NCBI GenBank assembly: GCA_010672925.1
Contig: JAAHFP010000014.1
Coordinates: 62,001-126,000 of the forward strand
Direction of reading: 5' to 3'
DNA length: 64,000 bases
Source: Symploca sp. SIO1C2
GTDB lineage: Bacteria > Cyanobacteriota > Cyanobacteriia > Cyanobacteriales > Coleofasciculaceae
The notes beneath the pieces were generated by a model. That model was not told where the DNA came from, did not search any database, and was given only the letters and a program-made list of their open reading frames with translations. The position numbers and the translations under genes were made by a program. Each line of letters starts with the position of its first letter. Position 1 is the first letter of the stretch. Positions 52,731-59,872 of the stretch are shown here, piece by piece.

Positions 52731-53913
52731 TTTGGAGTTTCCTTCCCTTACGGGTTTTACGCAACTGCCCTTTAACACTATGGTTATCAGGTCTTATGTC
52801 CGCTCCACAGACTGACACCGCAAGCCCTGCGGCCAATATATTTTTTCCAGCATTGATGTCTCGGTCGATACCCTTGGTTCCACACTCAGGGCAATCCCAA
52901 CTACGGATATTTAAGGGTAACTTTTCCACCACAAAACCACACTGGTTACATCGTTTGCTGCTAGGAAAAAATCGGTCAATTTTGACCAGCTCTCTCCCGT
53001 ACCAATGGCACTTGTACTCAAGCTGTCGGAAAAATTCCCCCCAAGATGCATCAGATATTGCCCTGGCTAGCTTGCGGTTCTTTACCATGTTCCTCACTCC
53101 CAAGTCCTCAATCGCAATCAGGCTATTTTCTTGGACTAGTCGAGTGGTTAATTTCTGTAAAAAGTCGGTACGGGTGTCTTGGATAAGGCTGTGTATTCGA
53201 GCTACTTTTAGACGCGCTTTGTCTCGGTTATTTGAGTCCTTGGTTTTCCGACTCAATGCCTTTTGCGCCCTCTTGAGCTTCTTATACAGCCGATTGAATT
53301 GCTTGGGGTTGGCTACTTTTTCTCCATCGCTGGTACTAATCAAACTGGAAACACCCACATCAATCCCAACCTGTTTTTCAGTTGGTGGATGGGGTGTAAT
53401 GGTTGGGTCATCTACCAACAAGGAGACAAACCAACGTCCTGATGGTTCTAATCGAACTGTCACCGTAGAAGGAGATACCCCCTTGGGTAAAGTCCGACTC
53501 CAGCGAATGGTTAAAGGTTCAGTTGATTTAGCCAAATACAACTGTCCATCTTTCCACTTGAAAGCGGACTTGGTGAACTCGGCTGAACCCCCATTGCGCT
53601 TTTTCTTGAACCTTGGATACTTAGCCCGTTTCCCCCAGAAGTTGGTAAATGCCTTCTGCAAATGTCTTAAGCATTGTTGCAGTGGCACACAACTAACTTC
53701 GTTGAGAAAATCTAAATCCTCTTGTTTTTTCCATTCAGTTAGGAGGTTAGAACTTTGCTTGTAATCAATCCGCTCCTGCCTTTGATACCAAGCTTCGGTT
53801 CTAATACCAAGAGCTTTGTTGTAGACCAAACGCACACAACCGAGTGTCCGTCGCAAGAGATTCTCTTGTTCGGCAGTTGGGTAAAAACGATATCGGTAGG
53901 CGCGTTGTGTCAT
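52726..53913 (-). CDS. tnpB: TnpB (IS605 OrfB) RNA-guided nuclease
   Basis: 395 residues, complete and apparently intact. N-terminal helix-turn-helix RAYRYRFYPTAEQENLLRRT, WED-like barrel, and a split RuvC nuclease: Asp in KQVGIDVGVSSL, Glu in SLIAIEDLGVRNM, and Asp in GIDRDINAGKN. The zinc ribbon has CNQC and CPEC (between RuvC parts II and III). All four zinc cysteines and the three RuvC acids are present, so it should be active, cutting DNA next to a target-adjacent motif. Known TnpBs help retain the element after transposon excision. Shares its strand with no other gene here. Confidence 0.96.
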   Translation of the reverse strand: MTQRAYRYRFYPTAEQENLLRRTLGCVRLVYNKALGIRTEAWYQRQERIDYKQSSNLLTEWKKQEDLDFLNEVSCVPLQQCLRHLQKAFTNFWGKRAKYPRFKKKRNGGSAEFTKSAFKWKDGQLYLAKSTEPLTIRWSRTLPKGVSPSTVTVRLEPSGRWFVSLLVDDPTITPHPPTEKQVGIDVGVSSLISTSDGEKVANPKQFNRLYKKLKRAQKALSRKTKDSNNRDKARLKVARIHSLIQDTRTDFLQKLTTRLVQENSLIAIEDLGVRNMVKNRKLARAISDASWGEFFRQLEYKCHWYGRELVKIDRFFPSSKRCNQCGFVVEKLPLNIRSWDCPECGTKGIDRDINAGKNILAAGLAVSVCGADIRPDNHSVKGQLRKTRKGRKLQT

Positions 53914-54008
53914 GCTTCACATTCTACCACTCTTGTTGTAAACACTTTAGTTGGAGGCGCGGCATTCCTCCCATCGCTAAAAGCGAGGGTCTCCTGCCGC
54001 GAAGAGAG

Positions 54009-54389
54009 ATGAAAGCCTTACAAATAGTTGAATCTGCCTATCGTTGTACCATTGAAGAACAAGATGACCCCTCTGTTTGGATTTGCCAAGCGATGAAAGG
54101 CGCTGGTGCAGATGTAGACATTCTGCTGAGAGGGAATGCAGTGAATTATGCAGTGAGTGGACAAGATGCCTCAGGATTAGTGTTTGGGGATAAGCCACAA
54201 ACTCAGCCACCTAAGTTAGATCAAGATTTGCTGCGGGCGATAGAGAAAGGAATTATGGTTTATCTTGTTGTAGATGATCTCAAGTCTCGTGGAATTCCTG
54301 AAGGCAAAATGATTGATGGTGTGATTCAAGTTACCTGTCAAGATTTGCCGGGGTTATTTGGTAATTACGATCAAATTTGGCATTGGTGA
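54009..54389 (+). CDS. DsrE-family protein 3
   Basis: 126 residues. MKALQIVESAYRCTIEEQDD, then WICQAMKGAGADVDILLRGN (the usual b-strand/helix core), KGIMVYLVVDDLKSRGI and a C-terminal IQVTCQDLPGLFGNYDQIWH with a cysteine in the position of DsrH/TusB-type proteins. The element's end hairpin finishes 7 bases before the ATG at 54009; the short spacer GAAGAGAG serves as the RBS. I rejected an upstream TTG start inside the insertion (53844). Its function together with genes 1 and 2 is inferred from family and order. Confidence 0.8.
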   Translation: MKALQIVESAYRCTIEEQDDPSVWICQAMKGAGADVDILLRGNAVNYAVSGQDASGLVFGDKPQTQPPKLDQDLLRAIEKGIMVYLVVDDLKSRGIPEGKMIDGVIQVTCQDLPGLFGNYDQIWHW

Positions 54390-54486
54390 CATATTCCCAC
54401 ACCATAATCTATGATTTGGTGTGGGTTTCTCTACAGGATTTCGCGCTTTCCTCAAAATGGGAATATCCAAACCGGATGTAGTATCA

Positions 54487-54882
54487 CTAACTCTTCTCAA
54501 ATTTCAAAGCAGCGGAATTCATACAGTAGCGCAAACCTGTTGGCTGGGGTCCATCGTTAAATACATGTCCCAAATGAGCACCACAGGAAGAACATAACAC
54601 CTCTGTGCGTCTCATAAATAGGCTGTTATCTGCTTCTTCTGTCACATTTTCTTCTTTGATAGGTTCCCAGAAACTCGGCCAACCTGTGCCAGAATCATAC
54701 TTGGTGTCTGAGTGGAACAACTCTGTACCGCAGCAGACACATTTGTAGATACCTTTTTCTTTGTTATCCCAGTATTCTCCTGTAAAGGCTCTTTCTGTAC
54801 CCTTCTTTCTCGTAACCTTGAACTGTTCTGGAGTAAGCTGCTCTTTCCATTCAGCTTCTGTCTTTTCTACCTTAGTAACCAT
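54487..54882 (-). CDS. msrB: Peptide-methionine (R)-S-oxide reductase
   Basis: Reduces methionine-R-sulfoxide in proteins. 131 residues from the ATG at 54882; the TTG further up adds six residues. Zinc site CVCCG and CSSCG (both C-x-x-C), the substrate-pocket motif [31 protein letters not shown], and the catalytic Cys in [10 protein letters not shown]. Length and motifs fit the zinc-type MsrB. Cytoplasmic; no signal peptide. Part of oxidative-stress repair; neighbours are DsrE genes (convergent) and a kinase gene upstream. Confidence 0.96.
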   Translation of the reverse strand: MVTKVEKTEAEWKEQLTPEQFKVTRKKGTERAFTGEYWDNKEKGIYKCVCCGTELFHSDTKYDSGTGWPSFWEPIKEENVTEEADNSLFMRRTEVLCSSCGAHLGHVFNDGPQPTGLRYCMNSAALKFEKS

Positions 54883-54929
54883 AATCTGCGTTTTCGTCAA
54901 GAAAAATTACATTTTGATACTTAACTTAA

Positions 54930-55208
54930 CATAGGTGGCAGGTGGTAGGTGTTAAAGAGATGGGGAGTTGGGGAGTTGGGGGGCTGAGGGGGGTGAGCGA
55001 AAAAAAGGGTGGGGAGCAGAGGAGCTGAGGAACAGAGGAGCTGAGGAGCTGAGGAGCTGAGGAAGAAGAGAGAACTGATAATGTTTGGATACAAAGCTCA
55101 AGAAATCCCACCCAAAATTTCGTTCACCCGGCTGAGGGAGACAAGAAAGAAATGTCCAATTCCCAATTCCCAAACAACAAATGACAAATGACAAACAACA
55201 AACAACAA
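54930..55208. repeat. Mixed tandem repeat region between msrB and a kinase gene
   Basis: GGTGGCAGGTGGTAGGTG at 54934-54951, GGGGAGTT heptamer-type units at 54962-54980, GGAGCTGA units at 55020-55062, and AAATGAC/AACAAAC units at 55177-55207 ending next to the stop codon of the kinase gene. No gene supported. Confidence 0.75.
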
Positions 55209-56798
55209 TTATTCATTCCTCCTCGGTTTTCTGTATAAACGAGTGACTTCTTCATCCACCAACAGTTCTTCCCTTTGATATACCCGTAACCTAGGATTTG
55301 TGGCACTTATATTCCTTAAGTTAGGAACTTTATATAGGTAAGTGCCATTGCGAAAACCTTCTCTTTGTCCTTTCCAAGAAACTTGGATACCATTACCACT
55401 ACCTTTATCTTGCCCTAAATAGAATTTGGGGAATCGATTTTCCCCACAGACAGCAAAATGAAATGAGGGTGTTTCCCCAACAACTTGGAAGTGTGTATTG
55501 TCAGGACATTCCGTAAAAACAGCTTCTGGGGGTAAGGCAGCAGCAACGTAATTGGGAAAAATTTGATCTAAATCAGAAGATGCTGGTGGTGTAGGTGAGG
55601 GTGAAATTTTCGGTGAAGGTGAAGCTGTAGGTGAGGGTGAAACCGTCGGTGAAGGTTGTGTTGTTTGTGAAACTGTCGGTGAAGTTGAAGGATTTGGTTC
55701 AACTACCGGCGAAATTTGCTTGGATTCCCTGGTAAGTACTAGACCAGCTATAATCGAACCACCGATTAGAGTACCTGCGATCGCACTAGCAATAATTATC
55801 CCTTTACTACTGCCTTGATGAGTAGGAGGAGGGTTAGTCGGTAGTGCAGCTCTAGGAGATACTGCTTGGGTAGCAACTTGGGAATCTGTCCTTATTGGTG
55901 GTTGAGTTGGTTCAACTGCGGGTGGAGGCATCTTTGGTGGAATGGAAGCCAGAGGAATAGTTGGTGATACTGAAGCAGCTGAACCCTTCAGGGCTTCCAA
56001 CATTTCTCTAGCGGTGGCATATCGATCGCGTCCGTGGGATTTGACTGCCTTCTCCAAAACTGCCGCTAAAATAGAGTTAGAGAGCAAACCTTCTTGTTGC
56101 CAGATAATTTCACCGGTTAAGGGATCTGTCTCTAACTGTTGAGGTAACTTACCCGTCAACAAATAGAGCGCCGTTAACCCCAAACTATACAAGTCACTAG
56201 AATACATTGGTCTGCCTGCTGCTTGCTCAGAAGGCATAAATCCAGGAGTACCAATTACAATGGAGCTAGTAGAATTGCCCTGGGAATTTACCACTGTTCC
56301 CATGGTTTCTCTCACCGCCCCAAAATCAATCAAAACTGGCAATTCATCCCAAGAGCGCAAGATGATATTGTCTGGCTTAATATCCCGGTGTACAATTCGC
56401 TTACTGTGGACATAATCCAGTACAGGCAAGATATTGAGCAGAATTTTGTTGACTGAATCTTCACTAAATGAGCCCTGTTTTTGTACTAGATTACCAAGAG
56501 TTTCCCCCTCAATAAATTCTTGAATTAAGTAAAATTGCCCCTGTTCAGTAAAATAAGCGTATAAATTGGGAATCTGGTAACTACCGGAGCCTAATTCTTC
56601 CAGAATAGCTGCTTCCCGCCCAAACCGTTCCTGTACCAACTGATGCACTTGTGGATTATTAGTCACAGGTTTGAGCAGCTTAATCACACAGCGACGTCCA
56701 GAAGGCATATGAGTATCTTCTGCTAAAAAAGTTTCACCAAATCCACCCCTTCCCAAAGTACGAATAATTCTATAGCGATTGTTGAGTAGTGACTCCAT
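55209..56798 (-). CDS. Membrane-anchored Ser/Thr protein kinase
   Basis: 529 residues. The kinase domain covers about residues 8-275: LGRGGFGETFLAED (nucleotide loop), VIKLLKP with the ATP Lys, catalytic loop RIVHRDIKPDNIILR, LIDFGAV (DFG), GTPGFMPSEQA. Then a proline-rich linker, one transmembrane helix (about 338-360, GIIIASAIAGTLIGGSIIAG), a low-complexity Pro/Ser/Thr stretch with SPTPSPSP-type repeats (about 370-408), and an extracytoplasmic C-terminal domain of about 115 residues (DNTHFQVVGETPSFHFAVCG). The kinase is intact. Its ligand is not visible. Transcribed with, or close to, the small membrane protein upstream (56841-57248). Confidence 0.94.
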   Translation of the reverse strand: MESLLNNRYRIIRTLGRGGFGETFLAEDTHMPSGRRCVIKLLKPVTNNPQVHQLVQERFGREAAILEELGSGSYQIPNLYAYFTEQGQFYLIQEFIEGETLGNLVQKQGSFSEDSVNKILLNILPVLDYVHSKRIVHRDIKPDNIILRSWDELPVLIDFGAVRETMGTVVNSQGNSTSSIVIGTPGFMPSEQAAGRPMYSSDLYSLGLTALYLLTGKLPQQLETDPLTGEIIWQQEGLLSNSILAAVLEKAVKSHGRDRYATAREMLEALKGSAASVSPTIPLASIPPKMPPPAVEPTQPPIRTDSQVATQAVSPRAALPTNPPPTHQGSSKGIIIASAIAGTLIGGSIIAGLVLTRESKQISPVVEPNPSTSPTVSQTTQPSPTVSPSPTASPSPKISPSPTPPASSDLDQIFPNYVAAALPPEAVFTECPDNTHFQVVGETPSFHFAVCGENRFPKFYLGQDKGSGNGIQVSWKGQREGFRNGTYLYKVPNLRNISATNPRLRVYQREELLVDEEVTRLYRKPRRNE

Positions 56799-56840
56799 AT
56801 CTTATCTTTGTGTTCTTTGTGCCTTTGTGGTTTTAAAACC

Positions 56841-57248
56841 TCAGCTATTCTCTAGCACATCAATTTGCCAATCCTTACCTTTCCTCATCAATCCCATTTT
56901 CAGAGGAATTTCTATGCCAGATTTAGTAATCAGCGTTATTCCTATTGTACAATCTTTGCCCTTGATACTGGGCATAGCCATCTTAAGACGCTGGTACTGT
57001 TTGAATTTATTGGTTTTAAGGAACTTGAGAAACTGCTTTTTACTTACCTGAGTTCGAAAATTCTCAGTAGTGAGTTGATAAGCGTTGTCAATTTCTCCTG
57101 TAGCAATCAGCTCAAAAAAATTAGTTATTGCCTGAGGTAGTCCTTTAGTACCAAAAAAGATCCTGACAAAAAAGATCAGCCACACAATTAAGACAATACC
57201 AACGACAGCCGCAACACCAATGCCCAAATAACCGATAAATGATTCCAT
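56841..57248 (-). CDS. Small membrane protein upstream of the kinase
   Basis: 135 residues. One N-terminal hydrophobic helix (about 8-30, LGIGVAAVVGIVLIVWLIFF), then a small alpha/beta domain (FFELIATGEIDNAYQLTTEN, FRTQVSKKQFLKFLKTNKFK, WQIDVLENS at the end) of the NTF2/DUF4878-like shape common in lipoproteins and membrane-bound substrate-binding folds. I cannot name the family. 42 bases from the kinase gene, same strand, so it may be a partner of that kinase. Confidence 0.7.
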   Translation of the reverse strand: MESFIGYLGIGVAAVVGIVLIVWLIFFVRIFFGTKGLPQAITNFFELIATGEIDNAYQLTTENFRTQVSKKQFLKFLKTNKFKQYQRLKMAMPSIKGKDCTIGITLITKSGIEIPLKMGLMRKGKDWQIDVLENS

Positions 57249-57283
57249 ATCTCACCTTTGTGTCTTTGTTTCCTTGTGGTTTC

Positions 57284-57916
57284 TTAAAATCTCTTTACCA
57301 AACCACCACCCCTTTCCGTCTCCAAATAACAGTGGTGAAAAATATAATTAATTGCCGCCATAAGCTTAGCCAACTCTCTAATCGTATAAATCTGAGTGTC
57401 TTTAGCAAAAGTATCTGCCTTTAATCTGCCAAACTCCCAAGTAATACCATTAGAGACTATACCAAAAACAGCCTTTTCTTTAGTACGATTGATCCTTTGA
57501 GCAGCAATTAATTCTGCCAAACATTTTCCCCAGCCTTCATTAACACCATTTTGAGTAACTTCAATTACTACAAAATAGGGGTAATCCAAAACCACCCTAC
57601 CAAGAGATGATTTTTTGGTTACCAAATAATCGGGAATCCATGACAATTCATTACCTGGACTTAAGGGTTGATGACTCCAGAGGGTAATTTTTTGACGGTA
57701 TGGTTTCCATACTTCCTTCAAAATAGGATAGATAATCCCTTCACAAATGGCCTCCTGGGAATTTTCAAAAACTCTTTCATTAATTACTAAGCGCAAATCT
57801 GCTAAAAAGTGTTTATTAATGTCAATTTTGGTTGCCGGTATATAATTTCCTTCAATATAGCTTATATGAAATTTATTAATCAAGTTACCGACACTGGTAT
57901 AATTATTAAAAACCAT
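57284..57916 (-). CDS. Hypothetical protein with PD-(D/E)XK-like features
   Basis: 210 residues from the ATG at 57916; the frame is open to a GTG at 57940 and the true start is unsure because AAAGGA lies too close to this ATG. LRLVINERVFENSQEAICEG and PILKEVW, then IPDYLVTKKS followed by YPYFVVIEVTQNGVNEGWGK and LAELIAAQRI, resemble the fold of restriction-type or Uma2-like nucleases (P-D ... E-x-T). The lysine of the classical E-x-K is a Thr here, so nuclease activity is doubtful. I do not recognise the family. Gap to the small membrane protein: 35 bases. Confidence 0.62.
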   Translation of the reverse strand: MVFNNYTSVGNLINKFHISYIEGNYIPATKIDINKHFLADLRLVINERVFENSQEAICEGIIYPILKEVWKPYRQKITLWSHQPLSPGNELSWIPDYLVTKKSSLGRVVLDYPYFVVIEVTQNGVNEGWGKCLAELIAAQRINRTKEKAVFGIVSNGITWEFGRLKADTFAKDTQIYTIRELAKLMAAINYIFHHCYLETERGGGLVKRF

Positions 57917-58064
57917 TCCTTTTTTTTTACAGCCAACCACACGGTCAAAGAGTGCATAATAAGGATTATCAAGTCATCGGGGCAGGTTGACTAAAAATGC
58001 CATCCTGTTCCCAAATATTGATTAACCCACTCTTACCAACCATAAGGTTAGCGTCGAGAAGATG

Positions 58065-59597
58065 TCACCCTTTGCGAGTGTAGCGATGTTTGACTCCGAT
58101 GGGAAAATATTCTGGATCTCCAGTGGGAGCAAGTTCTACCTGAGGAAGCTGATACTCAGCCGGGACATAGTTAGCAAACTCACTGTTGAGTCGCAGCAAT
58201 TGGGAGAGAATGGAAGCAGCGATCGCTTTTCGTTTGGGCTCATCACCTGCTACCGTTGGGGCTAACTCCACTACCACTGACAAGAAGCGGTTCTGTTCTA
58301 CATCCTCCTTAACCTGGAGGACGAACTTACCCGTTACCCATTCCCTAATCTCTGGCTGCTCTAAACCAACAGTGACATTTTCTGGATAAATATTGGCACC
58401 AAAGTAGGAAACGGTAAAGTCGGAGCGCCCAAAGACATAGACAAAAGGTAATGGATGGATACCTTTGGGTAAGGAATCTTGACAGTTCACACCCAAGCAC
58501 TGCAACTCTGCCACTGGGTCAAAATTCCATTCTCCCAGGAATTGCAGCATTTCCTGATAGGAGATTAGTCCCCCATTATCTGAGATGTGATACCGCACCA
58601 AAGGTATACCATTATCTCCAGAAAACAGCAGTGTACCGTCCTGGACTTCAAAAAAGCGGCTGAGGGGGTCATACTGAACCAGGGTAGGTAAACGAGATTC
58701 CCCAAACAAAGTACGAGCAGCTTCTGGATGTTCTGCGAGAAATCGACGGATACAGATACTTAAAGGGGTTTCATTGCCCAACACCCCAGCATCAGCTGTA
58801 CCGTAAAGGGAGGCAGAGTCATGGCAAGGATGGTTTGAGCCAACTCTTGCTCCTACCAGACTACGCCATTCTTCACTGAACACTTCTCCCGCCATTACCA
58901 GTTTAATCCGATACTGTTGCCACTCCAGACCACGAGCAATACCAGTATCAATCACATCCTTGAGAAATGGCGGATAGCCCAGCAACACCACTTGCTCAAA
59001 GGCATCACCCAGTTTCTCTACCACTCGCAAGATTTCCTCTTTGTTACTACCAGGAGTAATCACCGTAATCGGATAGCCTTTACTTGCCAGGTAACGACAG
59101 CAATTAGCAGTGTAGATCCCCCCTACCCAAGTGCCTAAACTAAAACAGATTACAGCAAGGGTAGATTGGTTCTGAGCAGCAAAACTGTCGTAGAATATTT
59201 GTTCAAAGCGGGTAGTAATCTGGAGTTCGTCTGATAAAAAACGAGGCCAGAAGGTGGGAGATCCGGTAGAACCAGAGGAAACAGCAATCATGTCACAGTC
59301 TTCTAACTTTCCGTTGCGGCACAAGTCTGCTATGGGGTGGCGGGAATGATAGTTCTGTTTGTTAATTAGCGGTAGTTTTTGGAAATCTTCAAAAGTTTGA
59401 ATAGATACAGGCTCAATACTATGCTCTTTGAGGAAAGCTTGGTAAGCTGGAACAGTGTTGGCAACCGAGTGAAATAAATCGAGGGCTGCGACTTCTGGAG
59501 AAACTTGCCGATGTCTTTGAAGTCTTATTTCTAGGGGAGTGGTGAGGAACTCTTGAAATGCTGCACTCACTTGTTGAGTTTGTTCTTTCCGGATCAT
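58065..59597 (-). CDS. Phenylacetate-CoA ligase-like (PaaK family) adenylating enzyme
   Basis: 510 residues. I chose the ATG at 59597 because GGAGGTGATGA stands directly before it; the frame is open to 59744 through repeat DNA. AMP-binding features: AVSSGSTGSPTFWPRF (P-loop-like A3), the A4/A5 region AGEVFSEEWRSLV and SLYGTADAG, LLFSGDNGIPLVRYHISDNG, and a C-terminal subdomain with FGRSDFTVSYFGANIYPENV. This is the COG1541 PaaK/F390-synthetase group, which activates aryl or other acids to CoA thioesters. No carrier protein or degradation genes are near, so the substrate is open; stand-alone copies are often linked to secondary metabolism. Confidence 0.85.
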   Translation of the reverse strand: MIRKEQTQQVSAAFQEFLTTPLEIRLQRHRQVSPEVAALDLFHSVANTVPAYQAFLKEHSIEPVSIQTFEDFQKLPLINKQNYHSRHPIADLCRNGKLEDCDMIAVSSGSTGSPTFWPRFLSDELQITTRFEQIFYDSFAAQNQSTLAVICFSLGTWVGGIYTANCCRYLASKGYPITVITPGSNKEEILRVVEKLGDAFEQVVLLGYPPFLKDVIDTGIARGLEWQQYRIKLVMAGEVFSEEWRSLVGARVGSNHPCHDSASLYGTADAGVLGNETPLSICIRRFLAEHPEAARTLFGESRLPTLVQYDPLSRFFEVQDGTLLFSGDNGIPLVRYHISDNGGLISYQEMLQFLGEWNFDPVAELQCLGVNCQDSLPKGIHPLPFVYVFGRSDFTVSYFGANIYPENVTVGLEQPEIREWVTGKFVLQVKEDVEQNRFLSVVVELAPTVAGDEPKRKAIAASILSQLLRLNSEFANYVPAEYQLPQVELAPTGDPEYFPIGVKHRYTRKG

Positions 59598-59635
59598 TTC
59601 ATCACCTCCGAGAGCAATGGACTTTAAAATACAAA

Positions 59636-59800
59636 AAGTATAGTCAACAGGGAGTAGGCAACAGGTAATGGGGAATAGGTAATAGGCAACAGGCAACAGG
59701 GATGCTGATACTTTTATAACCTGGCGGTAAAAAATACCTACCACCTAACACCTAACACCTACCACCTACCACCTACCACCTACCACCTAACACCTAATTT
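59636..59800. repeat. AGGCAAC and ACCTACC/ACCTAAC tandem repeats
   Basis: 59640-59700: units such as GGCAACAGG, GGAATAGGTAAT. 59737-59796: about eight units of the ACCTACC/ACCTAAC heptamer. The stretch lies between two divergent genes and must surround their promoters. Confidence 0.85.
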
Positions 59801-59872
59801 CTGATCTTAATCCGGAAATGTTACTAATTTTGAGGGAAATGATATATCCGTCCCCACAGTTTATTCACCATC

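Larger units (their letters stand above)
52650..54001 (-). mobile_element. IS200/IS605-family element with tnpB only
   Basis: Bounded by two related hairpin ends: CCTCCCATCGCTAAAAGCG at 52666-52684 and again at 53967-53985. In the element's own orientation both read CGCTTTTAGCGATGGGAGG. The end upstream of tnpB sits in a larger stem CGCGGCA...TGCCGCG (53958-54001). No tnpA (Y1 transposase) is inside, so mobility would need one in trans. Exact edges are not certain: I placed them at the hairpin ends. It separates DsrE genes 2 and 3. Confidence 0.82.

Noticed and set aside
52796-53764. Plus-strand ORF of 322 codons opposite tnpB
   Set aside because: Shadow of tnpB in the complementary frame; no domain features, and the tnpB frame has all catalytic motifs.
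53844-54008. Upstream extension of DsrE gene 3 into the insertion element
   Set aside because: The added 55 residues derive from the antisense of tnpB and the element end, while the ATG at 54009 starts the family's first strand.
59598-59744. N-terminal extension of the PaaK-like protein
   Set aside because: It comes from tandem repeat DNA, and a strong GGAGGTGATGA site stands before the ATG at 59597.
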